From the NCBI GenBank assembly GCA_963851385.1, contig CAWKPE010000018.1:62001-126000 (forward strand): DNA of 64,000 nucleotides, given 5' to 3'. The translations under genes were made by a program, and so were the position numbers. The notes below the pieces were generated by a model, which was not told where the DNA came from, searched no databases, and saw nothing but the letters and a program-made list of their open reading frames with translations. Source of the stretch: CAWEFA01 sp963851385. Its GTDB lineage: Bacteria; Bacteroidota; Bacteroidia; Bacteroidales; DTGW01. Below, piece after piece: positions 29,718 through 38,941 of this stretch. Each line of letters begins with the position of its first letter. Positions within the stretch are counted from its first letter, which is position 1.

Positions 29718-30683
29718 ATGAAAAATTTTGCATTAATAGGAGCTGCAGGATATATAGCAGTCAGGCATCTAAAGGCCATTAAAGAAACAAATAATAATTT
29801 GATAGCTGCATTAGATAAAAATGATAGTGTTGGAATACTTGACAGCTATTTCCCAAATGCAGATTTTTTTGTAGAGTTCGAAAGATTCGATCGTCATATT
29901 GAAAAGTTAAAAAGGAATGACACGAAAGTTGATTATATCTCAATTTGTACTCCCAATTATTTACATGATGCTCACATCAGGTTTGCATTACGTAACAATG
30001 CTGATGCAATTTGCGAAAAACCTTTGGTATTAAATCCATGGAATATAGATGCTCTGGCTGAAATTGAAAAGGAGACAGGAAGAAAGATAAATACTATTTT
30101 ACAACTTCGCCTCCATCCTACAATAGCTGAACTTAAGAAAAAAATTGATGCTGATAAATCCGGGAAAATTTACGATATAGATTTAACATACATTACTTCT
30201 CGCGGACATTGGTATTTTACCAGTTGGAAAGCCCAGGAAGAAAAATCCGGAGGAATTGCAACTAACATTGGTGTACACTTTTTTGATATGTTAACCTGGA
30301 TATTTGGTGATGTTAAACAAAATATTGTTCATGTATCTGAACCAAAAAGGGCTACAGGTTTTCTTGAATTAAAAAAAGCTCGCGTGAGATGGTACATGAG
30401 TATTGATTTTGAAGCTTTGCCAGAAGAACTAAAAGCGAAAGGTCAACGTACTTTTCGTTCTATAACCATCGAAGGAAAAGAATTAGAATTCAGTGAAGGA
30501 TTTACTGATCTTCATACGAGAACTTATGAAGAAATTCTAAAAGGTAATGGCTTTACGGTCGAATCATCCAGAATGAGTATTCAAACTGTTTATGACATTC
30601 GACATATTAAACCAATTGGATTAACAGGTGACTATCATCCCTTCGCTAAAAAAAATATTGAATTTCACCCGTTTCATAAATAA
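29718..30683 (+). CDS. UDP-N-acetylglucosaminuronate 3-oxidase-like protein (WbpB/WlbA type)
   Basis: Gfo/Idh/MocA oxidoreductase, 321 residues, with NAD-binding loop GAAGYIAVRH (residues 8-17), the family motif CEKPLVLNP and the long alpha/beta domain with SRGHWYFTSWK and GGIATNIGVHFFDML. These match WbpB/WlbA, which oxidises UDP-GlcNAcA at C3 on the way to diacetamido-mannuronic acid sugars. The next gene, 18 bases downstream, encodes a UDP-sugar 6-dehydrogenase able to make such uronic acids, which supports the assignment. The aminotransferase and acetyltransferase normally following (WbpE, WbpD) are not in this window. Confidence 0.88.
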   Translation: MKNFALIGAAGYIAVRHLKAIKETNNNLIAALDKNDSVGILDSYFPNADFFVEFERFDRHIEKLKRNDTKVDYISICTPNYLHDAHIRFALRNNADAICEKPLVLNPWNIDALAEIEKETGRKINTILQLRLHPTIAELKKKIDADKSGKIYDIDLTYITSRGHWYFTSWKAQEEKSGGIATNIGVHFFDMLTWIFGDVKQNIVHVSEPKRATGFLELKKARVRWYMSIDFEALPEELKAKGQRTFRSITIEGKELEFSEGFTDLHTRTYEEILKGNGFTVESSRMSIQTVYDIRHIKPIGLTGDYHPFAKKNIEFHPFHK

Positions 30684-30700
30684 ACCAAGATTATAATTTT

Positions 30701-31993
30701 ATGTTTAAAGATTTAATCGACAAAAAAAAATCTATTGCAGTAATAGGCTTAGGATATGTAGGCTTGCCTTTAGCATTGGAATTTGCCAAAAAATTCAAGG
30801 TTATTGGATTTGATATCAAACCCGATAGGATCAAGTTGTTGAAAAATCATATTGATCCCAGCAAAGAATTAAAACCTGAGGAATTTGAAAACACTGATAT
30901 TCTCTTTACATCAGAACTTGAAGATCTAAAAAAATCTTCTTTTTATATTATTGCAGTGCCTACGCCAATAGACGAATATAATAATCCTGATCTTAAATTA
31001 TTAATTGCTGCCACAAAAACAGTCGGCGCTTCTTTAAAAAGGGGCGATTATGTTATATATGAATCGACGGTTTATCCAGGCTGTACTGAAGAAGATTGTG
31101 TACCTGTATTAGAAAAACTATCTGGCCTAAAATTTCAGGATGAATTCAAAGTCGGATATTCTCCTGAAAGAATAAATCCAGGTGATAAAGAACACACGCT
31201 CACCAGGATTTTAAAAATAGTTTCTGGCTGTGACCAGGAATCGCTTGACGAAATTGCAAAAGTTTATGGGGAAATTATTAAAGCAGGTATATACAAAGCT
31301 TCAGCTATAAAGGTTGCAGAAGCTGCAAAAATAATTGAAAATACCCAGAGAGATGTAAATATAGGGTTAATGAATGAATTGTCAATAATTTTTAGCAAAA
31401 TGAACATTAATACTTACGACGTATTGGATGCAGCTGGCACGAAATGGAATTTTTTGAAATTTTCTCCCGGATTAGTCGGAGGTCACTGTATTGGAGTTGA
31501 CCCGTACTATCTTACTTATAAATCTTCCAAACTTGGTTACCATGCACAAGTAATTAATTCCGGCCGTTATGTAAATGATTCAATGGGCGGTTATATTGCC
31601 AAACAGTCAATTAAAATGCTTATAGCTGCTGATAAAGAAATTAAACCAGCCAAAGCTCTTATCATGGGTATAACTTTTAAGGAAAACGTGAGCGATATCC
31701 GCAATTCAAAAGTTGTGGACATTTACAAAGAACTTAAGTCGTACGGCTTGCATAATATTGATGTTATAGATCCTCACGCTGATGCTCATGAAGTCGAAGC
31801 TGAATATGGAATAAATATTTCACAAAAACCAGGTACAGGGTACGATTTGATTATTGCTGCAGTAGCGCATAAAGAATATGATTCTTTAAAAGATGAGAAT
31901 TTCAGACAAATAGTCAATAAAAAATTTGTCCTAATAGACATTAAAGGCATCTATAAAAACAAAGTAAATAGCTATCTTTATTGGAGTTTATAA
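30701..31993 (+). CDS. UDP-N-acetylhexosamine 6-dehydrogenase (WbpA/WbpO/TviB type)
   Basis: Oxidises UDP-GlcNAc or UDP-GalNAc to the 6-carboxylate with two NAD. 430 residues: N-terminal Rossmann domain GLGYVGLPLA, central domain with catalytic VGGHCIGVDPYYLTYKS (Cys of GGHCIGVDP) and Lys in EAAKIIENTQRDVNIG, and a C-terminal UDP-binding domain (MGITFKENVSDIRNSK). KLGYHAQVINSGRYVNDSM is typical of the TviB/WbpO branch. It follows the WbpB-like gene by 17 bases, in one operon. Which epimer it uses is not decided by sequence. Confidence 0.93.
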   Translation: MFKDLIDKKKSIAVIGLGYVGLPLALEFAKKFKVIGFDIKPDRIKLLKNHIDPSKELKPEEFENTDILFTSELEDLKKSSFYIIAVPTPIDEYNNPDLKLLIAATKTVGASLKRGDYVIYESTVYPGCTEEDCVPVLEKLSGLKFQDEFKVGYSPERINPGDKEHTLTRILKIVSGCDQESLDEIAKVYGEIIKAGIYKASAIKVAEAAKIIENTQRDVNIGLMNELSIIFSKMNINTYDVLDAAGTKWNFLKFSPGLVGGHCIGVDPYYLTYKSSKLGYHAQVINSGRYVNDSMGGYIAKQSIKMLIAADKEIKPAKALIMGITFKENVSDIRNSKVVDIYKELKSYGLHNIDVIDPHADAHEVEAEYGINISQKPGTGYDLIIAAVAHKEYDSLKDENFRQIVNKKFVLIDIKGIYKNKVNSYLYWSL

Positions 31994-32170
31994 ATTTAAA
32001 ATATTTTCTTTTAGAAGAAATCGTATCATTCTAAATTCATTTGTACAGAATTCTAAGCAGTAAAAATTAACTATCAGGATTTTTTACTTATTTTAATAAT
32101 CCAAGTGATTTATACCAAACAAACTTTTTGTTAAAACATTCATTAATTTTGAAAGATATATTTTCAAATC

Positions 32171-33127
32171 ATGAACGTCAAAAAAGCAGTCATAACAGCA
32201 GCAGCAAGAGGAGAACGGTTATATCCTGTATCCGATACGGTTCAGAAAGCCATGCTCCCGATAGTAGACATAGATGGAATAAACAAACCTATTATCCAGA
32301 TTATAGCTGAGGAAGCATTCTCAAGTGGGGTTGAAGAGATATGTATTATTTGTGCACCGGGAGATGAAAAGCGGTATCTCGAAAATTTTAAATCTTTACA
32401 TTCAACCCTGTTAAAAGCCTTTAAACAAAACGAATGGGCACAGATACAGGCATCAAGTATTAAAAATTTGCTTGATCGGGTGAGTTTTAAAGTTCAGGAA
32501 AATCCAAAGGGATATGGCGACGCTGTTTATCTTGCAAAAGAATTTGTCAAAAATGAACCTTTCCTTTTGCTTTTAGGTGATTATTTATACGTTTCAGACA
32601 TTACGGATAAACGTTGTGCTCAACAGTTAATCGAATTGGCGGTCAAGGAAGAGTGTTCAGTATCTGCAGTAAATCCTACTATTGAGCACCAAATAAACAA
32701 ATATGGAACGTTAACCGGAAAGTCGGTATTAAATTACAATGGTGTTTATCAGATTGAAAGAATAATAGAAAAACCTTCTGTCAGCCAGGCAGAAATTGAA
32801 CTGCAAACACCTGGTCTGAGAGCAGGATATTATCTTTGTTTTTTTGGAATGCATGTATTTAAGCCTGTAATATTTGAATTTATAGAGGAGTCAATTAAAT
32901 CGAAAAAGAATGATAAAGACAATATTTTGCTTACTCCTTTTCAGCAGGAACTTGCCAATTCTGATAAATACCTCGCATTGGAAATGAAAGGTTCGCGTTA
33001 TGATACAAGCAAAAAACTTGGGTTAATGCAAGCACAGATTGCACTTGGTCTTGCCGGTTGTATTAAGGACGAAGTTCTTTCAACTATTGTTCATATTCTA
33101 GCTGAATCAGAAAAGAGAAATCCTTAA
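32171..33127 (+). CDS. GalU-like sugar-1-phosphate nucleotidyltransferase
   Basis: Probable UTP-glucose-1-phosphate uridylyltransferase making UDP-glucose; 318 residues. The protein aligns along the GalU family: start VKKAVITAAARGERLYPVS, PIVDIDGINKPIIQIIAEEA, VQENPKGYGDAVYLAKEF, LLLLGDYLYVSD and IERIIEKPS. The nucleotide loop reads ARGERLYP instead of the canonical GLGTRLLP, so the enzyme is divergent, though the arginine and the following lysine (QKAMLPI) are kept. It would feed both the glycogen synthase and the sugar-acid genes. The kinase/uridylyltransferase fusion starts 74 bases on. Confidence 0.8.
   Translation: MNVKKAVITAAARGERLYPVSDTVQKAMLPIVDIDGINKPIIQIIAEEAFSSGVEEICIICAPGDEKRYLENFKSLHSTLLKAFKQNEWAQIQASSIKNLLDRVSFKVQENPKGYGDAVYLAKEFVKNEPFLLLLGDYLYVSDITDKRCAQQLIELAVKEECSVSAVNPTIEHQINKYGTLTGKSVLNYNGVYQIERIIEKPSVSQAEIELQTPGLRAGYYLCFFGMHVFKPVIFEFIEESIKSKKNDKDNILLTPFQQELANSDKYLALEMKGSRYDTSKKLGLMQAQIALGLAGCIKDEVLSTIVHILAESEKRNP
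33065..33072 (+). other. End region of the GalU-like gene (no separate element)
   Basis: Placed only to note that no terminator separates the GalU-like gene from the fusion gene that follows; the 74-base gap instead holds TATCTTTG at 33165-33172, a consensus -7 element, with no TTTG at the proper distance. Confidence 0.2.
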
Positions 33128-33164
33128 AGTAAGTAATGTCAGAATCGTGAACATTCTTTGAACA

Positions 33165-33172
33165 TATCTTTG
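33165..33172 (+). promoter_or_regulatory. Possible -7 element before the kinase/uridylyltransferase fusion
   Basis: TATCTTTG fits TAnnTTTG exactly and lies 29 bases before ATG 33202. The -33 TTTG is not found at 19-22 bases, so the fusion gene may have its own weak promoter or simply be read through. Confidence 0.3.
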
Positions 33173-33201
33173 CGATCCTTTACGAGAAATATTATAAATA
33201 A

Positions 33202-36200
33202 ATGAATATTTTCATAAACACAATTACATCCTCAATTCCTGAAATTCGAAATAAATCATTTCATGATCTTTGCAAAGGTTTATCTGTTTCGGAATTGGTT
33301 GCAAATTTTGCTGAACTGGACAAATTTCGAAAGACCACTCAAAATCTTTACGAAAGAGTAAGAGCTTGCATTTTTTTATATGCCTGTTACAGATTTTTTT
33401 TAATGGAATCAAATCATGTAGAAGATTCGGGACACATACCGGCAGAAGGATACAATGATTTTCTAAAACGCAATTATGAAAAAGCTATCACAAGCTTTTT
33501 GTCAGAGATAAATAAAAACGGACAAAACTCGAACATTTTCAGTTGCCTTGCTGAAAGTTACCACCAGCTGACTTTTCAGATACTAACTGAACAAGTTCGT
33601 AAAAGCGTGCGGTCAAGTTACGGAAATCAATGGATGTTTCGCGTTGGGCACTATGATGAGCATCCTTTAAAAATTCATCCTAAACTTCTGTCAAGAAATG
33701 AAAATACTGAACTTTTCCCGGTCCTTCAGGAAATAACTCCGGTTCGTTTGGATTTGACTCACAGTGCATGGTCGGATATTTTTTTCCTGGGAATGGATTA
33801 TCCCGAAGGAGCAAGAGTAATTAATATTTCCGTTGATCTGGGCGTATTCGGGCGAGATCATGAAATTAAACCGCCACTTGAATCTTATGTGCGTGTCATT
33901 TCTGAACCCGTTATCAGGCTTACTTCACTTGATTTGAAAGACACCAAAGATATTTCGGAACTTCCGGATTTGTTTAATTTTGGAAACGATTACCTGAGCC
34001 TTTTAAAAGCAGCGATAATTGCATCAGGTCTTATTCCACCATCATATGAAGGAACAAACCATACCGTTAAAAACATATTGGACAGGTTGATTTCACCTGG
34101 TTGCGGATTGGAACTGGTAACTAAAGTTAATGATATACCAAAAGGATCAAGATTGGCAGTTTCGACCAATTTGCTGGCTTCAATGATCAGTGCCCTGATG
34201 CGGGCAACTCAGCAAACAAAGTCACTTGAAGGCGATCTGACTGAACAGGAACGCAGGCTGATTGCATCACGAGCTATTTTAGGAGAATGGTTAGGTGGTT
34301 CCGGTGGCGGCTGGCAGGATTCCGGAGGTATTTGGAATGGTGTAAAAGCAATTGAAGGTGCTTTCGCAATAATCGGCGATCCTGAATATAACATCAGTCG
34401 AGGATGCTTATTACCAAAACACAAAGTGTTAACAGATGAAAATCTTCATCCGGATTTTGAAAAACACATTACATCGTCATTGGTTCTTATGAATGGTGGA
34501 ATGGCATCCAACGTAGGGCCAATTCTTGAAATGGTAACAGAAAAATATTTATTACGTTCGCAAAATGAGTGGTTGGGAAGGCAAAAAGCAAACCTCATAT
34601 ATGACGAAATTTTAAATATCCTAAAAATCAACAATATTAAGAAACTGGCATCGCTAACAACGCAAAATTTTGAAGGTCCAATAAAAACAATAATTCCGTG
34701 GGCCACAACGCATTTTACTGAAACTATTATTGAAAAAGTGAAACAATCTTTTGAATCCGATTATTGGGGATTTCTTATGTTAGGCGGCATGTCAGGCGGA
34801 GGGATGGGAATGTTTGTCAATCCGGATATTTACGATAAAGCTAAAAATATAATATTAAAAATACTTCAGGATACCAAAAATGAGATGTCAGAGAGCCTTC
34901 CATTTGCTATGAATCCGGTAGTTTATAACTTCAGCATAAATAAAAGAGGTTCAATTGCAACTTTATTTTCAGGAAACAAGGCTCTTATGCCTGGAATTTA
35001 CTATTCGTTCCATATACCATTACTTGTTCAAAATAATCCTGGCAAACTTTCAACCATCAGAAAGAAAGAACTGGATATTGCAACATCATTGAGTTTAAGC
35101 GACAATAGTTCATTCCAAATGTTACGTTCTATTGTGACCAAGTTATTTAATTTTTCAACAGATACGGGAACTGATCAGAATAAAACACAGAATGACTTAG
35201 CAGAAAAAATAAAAAGAGAAAACGGTTTTGATTATATTCAACATGAACAAATCAGGCAGGATCTCTTAAAAGGCAGAATAGGACTATCTAGAAACCGTTT
35301 GCCTGCAGAAACAATAATAGAAGATATTAATAGTTCGGATATTCATTTTTTAAATAACATTACAGATAACGGCAATATTGGTGCAAAAGCTATTTCTTCC
35401 GGGAAAGTTGCTGAGATGTGTCTTGCTGCTGGAGTTGGCAGCAGATGGACACAAGGTGCCGGTGTTATTAAAGCCATTAGTCCTTTTATTGAAATTAACG
35501 GAAAGCACCGGACATTTCTTGAAATACATTTAGCTAAAGCAAAAAAAACTGTTTTAGATTTTAAAGCCGATCTGCCATTCATTGTTGCAACAAGCTATCT
35601 TACTCATGAGCCAATTGAAAATACCCTGAATAATACAAAAAAATACGACTATCAGGGTGATGTTTATATTTCTCCGGGCAAGTCGATAGGACAACGTTTC
35701 ATTCCCATGGAACGCGATTTAAGATTCCTGTGGGAAGAAATGGCCCAGGAACAACTCGATGAAAATAAACAGAAAGTCCTGGAAGCAGTTCGCGAAGCTT
35801 TGATAACCTGGGCTAAAAATAAAGGTGAAAGCTCTGATTATGTTGACAATTTAGCCCAACAACGTTTGAATCCACTAGGACACTGGTACGAAGTACCGAA
35901 CATGTTAAGAAACGGAATTTTGGCAAGGCTGTTAAAAGAACATCCTGCTTTGGAAAATATAATGTTACATAATATCGATACTCTTGGTGCAGATATTTCA
36001 CCGTTGGCTTTGAATTATCACATAAAATCAGGAAATGCGATTACTATTGAAGTAGTTTCCCGGCGCATGGACGACCGTGGCGGAGGTCTTGCAAAAATTA
36101 ATGGTAAAATTCGAATTCTCGAAGGATTGGCTCAGCCACATGATGAGGATGAATTGTCCCTGAGTTATTATAATACAATGACTACCTGGATAAACATTGA

Positions 36201-36534
36201 CAAATTGCTTCAATTATTCAAACTTACCCGATCCGACTTTGTTAAAAGAACTGATGATGAGATCGCTGAAGCTGTCAGACAAATCGCGCGTCGAATACCT
36301 TCCTATGTAACTATCAAAGATGTTAAATATCGCTGGGGACATGGACAGGAAGATATATACCCGGTAGCTCAAATTGAAAAACTTTGGGGCGATATGAGTG
36401 CCCTGCCCGACCTTCAATGCGGATACCTTGTTGTACCGCGTCTTCGAGGTCAGCAATTAAAAGATCCTGCTCAGTTAGATTCCTGGGTTAACGATGGAAG
36501 CAAAAAGTATATTTCTTCTTTATGTATATTTTAA
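33202..36534 (+). CDS. Fusion of fucokinase-like GHMP kinase and UDPGP-type uridylyltransferase
   Basis: 1110 residues. The first ~175 are helical and unrecognised. Residues ~178-560 form a GHMP kinase like the kinase half of Bacteroides FKP: substrate motif PVRLDLTHSAWSD (180-192), the ATP-loop position PKGSRLAVSTNLLAS (313-327), GGSGGGWQDSGG (365-376) and the C-terminal MLGGMSGGGMGMFV (526-539). Residues ~735-1075 form a UDPGP-family nucleotidyltransferase (LAAGVGSRWTQGAGVIKAIS, NGKHRTFLEIHLAK, HNIDTLGADISPLAL, RGGGLAKINGKIRILE). The likely role is sugar phosphorylation at C1 then UDP-sugar formation, a salvage route. Canonical GSGLGTSS is altered to GSRLAVST, so kinase activity is not assured. 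Substrate unknown. Confidence 0.82.
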   Translation: MNIFINTITSSIPEIRNKSFHDLCKGLSVSELVANFAELDKFRKTTQNLYERVRACIFLYACYRFFLMESNHVEDSGHIPAEGYNDFLKRNYEKAITSFLSEINKNGQNSNIFSCLAESYHQLTFQILTEQVRKSVRSSYGNQWMFRVGHYDEHPLKIHPKLLSRNENTELFPVLQEITPVRLDLTHSAWSDIFFLGMDYPEGARVINISVDLGVFGRDHEIKPPLESYVRVISEPVIRLTSLDLKDTKDISELPDLFNFGNDYLSLLKAAIIASGLIPPSYEGTNHTVKNILDRLISPGCGLELVTKVNDIPKGSRLAVSTNLLASMISALMRATQQTKSLEGDLTEQERRLIASRAILGEWLGGSGGGWQDSGGIWNGVKAIEGAFAIIGDPEYNISRGCLLPKHKVLTDENLHPDFEKHITSSLVLMNGGMASNVGPILEMVTEKYLLRSQNEWLGRQKANLIYDEILNILKINNIKKLASLTTQNFEGPIKTIIPWATTHFTETIIEKVKQSFESDYWGFLMLGGMSGGGMGMFVNPDIYDKAKNIILKILQDTKNEMSESLPFAMNPVVYNFSINKRGSIATLFSGNKALMPGIYYSFHIPLLVQNNPGKLSTIRKKELDIATSLSLSDNSSFQMLRSIVTKLFNFSTDTGTDQNKTQNDLAEKIKRENGFDYIQHEQIRQDLLKGRIGLSRNRLPAETIIEDINSSDIHFLNNITDNGNIGAKAISSGKVAEMCLAAGVGSRWTQGAGVIKAISPFIEINGKHRTFLEIHLAKAKKTVLDFKADLPFIVATSYLTHEPIENTLNNTKKYDYQGDVYISPGKSIGQRFIPMERDLRFLWEEMAQEQLDENKQKVLEAVREALITWAKNKGESSDYVDNLAQQRLNPLGHWYEVPNMLRNGILARLLKEHPALENIMLHNIDTLGADISPLALNYHIKSGNAITIEVVSRRMDDRGGGLAKINGKIRILEGLAQPHDEDELSLSYYNTMTTWINIDKLLQLFKLTRSDFVKRTDDEIAEAVRQIARRIPSYVTIKDVKYRWGHGQEDIYPVAQIEKLWGDMSALPDLQCGYLVVPRLRGQQLKDPAQLDSWVNDGSKKYISSLCIF

Positions 36535-36620
36535 AATGTCATCCTATTTTTAAAGAGCCGCTGCATTTGAAATATGATTATATTTGTAACAGCTTATGCA
36601 TAAACCAATAAAATAATCAG

Positions 36621-37160
36621 GTGAAAGAAATAATTATAGAAGATAAAAAGTTCAAATTATATATTAAACAAAAACAGATAGAAGCCGAATTAAAGAGAAT
36701 TGCTTTTGAAATTACACGAGATATCTCAGAAAAAAAACCACTATTCATTTGTTTGTTGAACGGGTCTTTTATATTTGCAGCCGATTTAATTAAGAAGCTC
36801 GATTTTAATTGTTCAGTTTCATTTGTCAAACTTAAATCCTATTTGGGAAGTAAAAGTTCAGGTATGGTTCAGGAAATTATTGGACTGAATGAGTCTGTTG
36901 AAGGCAGAACAGTGGTAGTAATAGATGATATTATTGATACAGGAACAACATTATTTTATTTTGTAAATCAATTAAAAGAGAAAAAGCCTGCTGAATTAAA
37001 AGTTGCATCAATGTTCTTAAAACCTGATGCCTGTCAATGCTCACTCAAAATTGATTATTTGGGAATGAAGATTGAAAATAAATTTGTTGTAGGATATGGT
37101 TTAGATTATAATGGTTATGGTAGAAATTATAAGGATTTGTATAAAATGATAAATAACTAA
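36621..37160 (+). CDS. hpt: Hypoxanthine phosphoribosyltransferase
   Basis: Purine salvage: joins hypoxanthine or guanine to PRPP, giving IMP or GMP. 179 residues. The PRPP motif VVVIDDIIDTGTTL is canonical, with KLKSYLGSKSSG as the flexible loop and VGYGLDYNGYGRNY at the end, which forms the base pocket. It begins with GTG at 36621; TATATTTG at 36579-36586 could be its -7 element. adk follows after 31 bases, so purine salvage and nucleotide balance genes are paired. Confidence 0.95.
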   Translation: MKEIIIEDKKFKLYIKQKQIEAELKRIAFEITRDISEKKPLFICLLNGSFIFAADLIKKLDFNCSVSFVKLKSYLGSKSSGMVQEIIGLNESVEGRTVVVIDDIIDTGTTLFYFVNQLKEKKPAELKVASMFLKPDACQCSLKIDYLGMKIENKFVVGYGLDYNGYGRNYKDLYKMINN

Positions 37161-37191
37161 TATTTTAACAATTTAATAATTAAAAAACGTT

Positions 37192-37770
37192 ATGCTTAAT
37201 ATTGTATTGTTTGGACCTCCAGGTGCAGGAAAAGGAACACAGAGTGAAAAATTGATAGAAAAGTATCAATTGGTGCATCTTTCAACCGGTGATATTTTAC
37301 GCGCAGAAATAACAAATAAAACAAAACTTGGAATGGAAGCGAAATCATTTATGGACAAAGGTGCTTTAGTTCCAGATGAAGTAGTAATTGGTATGATTGC
37401 CTCAAAACTTGATGCAAATAAAAAAGCCAAAGGTTTTATATTTGATGGTTTCCCACGTACAACCTCACAGGCAGAGGCGTTGGATAAATTACTTTCTGAT
37501 AGAAAAATCCCTATAACCTGCATGCTTGCGCTTGAGGTTGAACATGATGAACTGGTTAACCGTTTATTAAACCGGGGTTTAACAAGTGGCCGCAGCGATG
37601 ACCAAAATCCTGAGATTATTGAAAACCGTATAACCGAATACAATAATAAGACTGCCCCTGTCATTAAGTTTTATAATGTACAGGGTAAATTTCATGGCAT
37701 AAAAGGTATGGGAAGTATTGAAGAAATTTTTGACAGATTATGTAGTACAATTGAGAAAGAGCAATTTTAA
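37192..37770 (+). CDS. adk: Adenylate kinase
   Basis: Converts ATP + AMP to 2 ADP. 192 residues, the short form without the zinc-type LID insertion. P-loop GPPGAGKGTQ (residues 7-16), AMP-binding STGDILRAE and FDGFPRT, and the short LID NRGLTSGRSDDQ are present. It lies between hpt and obgE, co-directional with both; a repeat-filled spacer separates it from obgE. Confidence 0.97.
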   Translation: MLNIVLFGPPGAGKGTQSEKLIEKYQLVHLSTGDILRAEITNKTKLGMEAKSFMDKGALVPDEVVIGMIASKLDANKKAKGFIFDGFPRTTSQAEALDKLLSDRKIPITCMLALEVEHDELVNRLLNRGLTSGRSDDQNPEIIENRITEYNNKTAPVIKFYNVQGKFHGIKGMGSIEEIFDRLCSTIEKEQF

Positions 37771-37932
37771 AGAAGTTGTGAATGGAGAAGATGTGAAGAT
37801 GAGAAATAAGAAAATCTAAAAATACTATAGATTAGAAAAATTGAATACCAAATATTCATAACTTTAATCTTTATATTTCTAACTCTTAACATTTCACAAC
37901 TCCACTATTCACGTCTTCACAATTCACAACTT
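37771..37932. repeat. Imperfect inverted repeat (TTCACAATTCAC family)
   Basis: The left arm, AGTTGTGAATGGAGAAGATG followed by TGAAGATGAG, at about 37773-37802 pairs imperfectly with the right arm TTCACGTCTTCACAATTCAC followed by AACTTT at about 37908-37932. Related sequences occur after obgE, upstream of pyrH and at 6601-6633. It starts at the adk stop and fills the gap to obgE. The length and poor pairing argue against a simple terminator. Confidence 0.5.
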
Positions 37933-37948
37933 TACAATTCTAATCTAA

Positions 37949-38941
37949 ATGAACGATAATTTCATAGACTACGTCAAAATATTTATCCGTTCGGGGAAAG
38001 GCGGTGCCGGAAGCGCACACCTGCACAGGGAAAAATTTATTCCAAAGGGTGGTCCTGATGGAGGTGATGGAGGAAGAGGCGGTCACGTTATCCTTAAAGG
38101 CAACAAACAACTTTGGACTTTATTGCATCTAAAATACAGAAAACACGTTCATGCTGAAAATGGCCAAAACGGAGGCACAACACAGAAAACCGGAGCTGAA
38201 GGTAAAGATATAATACTGGAAGTGCCTTTAGGTACTGTTGCAAAAAATGCAGAGACCGAGGATTATCTTTTTGAAATTACAGAGGATGGGCAGGAAAAAA
38301 TAATTGTACAGGGTGGCAGGGGCGGATTGGGTAATACACATTTTAAATCGGCCACACTGCAAACTCCAAGATTTGCTCAACCTGGTGAGCCCGGTATCGA
38401 GGGTTGGTTTATCCTGGAATTAAAAATTTTAGCTGATGTTGGCTTGGTAGGATTTCCCAATGCCGGTAAATCTACCTTATTATCCGTTGTATCTGATGCA
38501 AAGCCTAAGATAGCCGATTATCCATTTACAACACTTGTACCAAATTTAGGTATGGTCTATTATCACGACGATAAGTCATTTGTAATGGCTGATATTCCAG
38601 GTATAATAGAAGGAGCAAGTGAAGGGCGAGGACTAGGTGTCCGATTTCTACGGCATATTGAGCGAAACTCAATGCTGCTCTTTATGATACCTGTAACAAC
38701 TGAAAACATAATTGATGAATATAAGGTTTTGTTAAATGAACTGGATCAGTACAATCCTGAATTACTTGATAAAAAGCGTGCTCTTGCTATTACAAAGTGT
38801 GATTTGGTCGACAAAACTGAAATGAAAAAAATTAATCAGAAATTACCTGATATTCCCTTTGTTTTCATTTCATCATTAACGAATTTTGGAATAACTGAAT
38901 TAAAAGATTTGCTTTGGAAAGAGCTAAATGAGAAGATGTGA
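37949..38941 (+). CDS. obgE: Obg family GTPase
   Basis: Essential ribosome-associated GTPase involved in 50S assembly and stress response. 330 residues. N-terminal glycine-rich Obg fold (GKGGAGSAHLHREKFIPKGG, GGDGGRGGHV), then the G domain with G1 GFPNAGKST, G3 DIPGIIEGA, G4 TKCD and G5 region SSLTN. No C-terminal OCT extension, as is common in this phylum. The ATG follows an A/T leader without Shine-Dalgarno. Confidence 0.97.
   Translation: MNDNFIDYVKIFIRSGKGGAGSAHLHREKFIPKGGPDGGDGGRGGHVILKGNKQLWTLLHLKYRKHVHAENGQNGGTTQKTGAEGKDIILEVPLGTVAKNAETEDYLFEITEDGQEKIIVQGGRGGLGNTHFKSATLQTPRFAQPGEPGIEGWFILELKILADVGLVGFPNAGKSTLLSVVSDAKPKIADYPFTTLVPNLGMVYYHDDKSFVMADIPGIIEGASEGRGLGVRFLRHIERNSMLLFMIPVTTENIIDEYKVLLNELDQYNPELLDKKRALAITKCDLVDKTEMKKINQKLPDIPFVFISSLTNFGITELKDLLWKELNEKM

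Noticed and set aside
37266..37664. 132-codon frame antisense to adk
   Set aside because: Mirror of the adenylate kinase gene.
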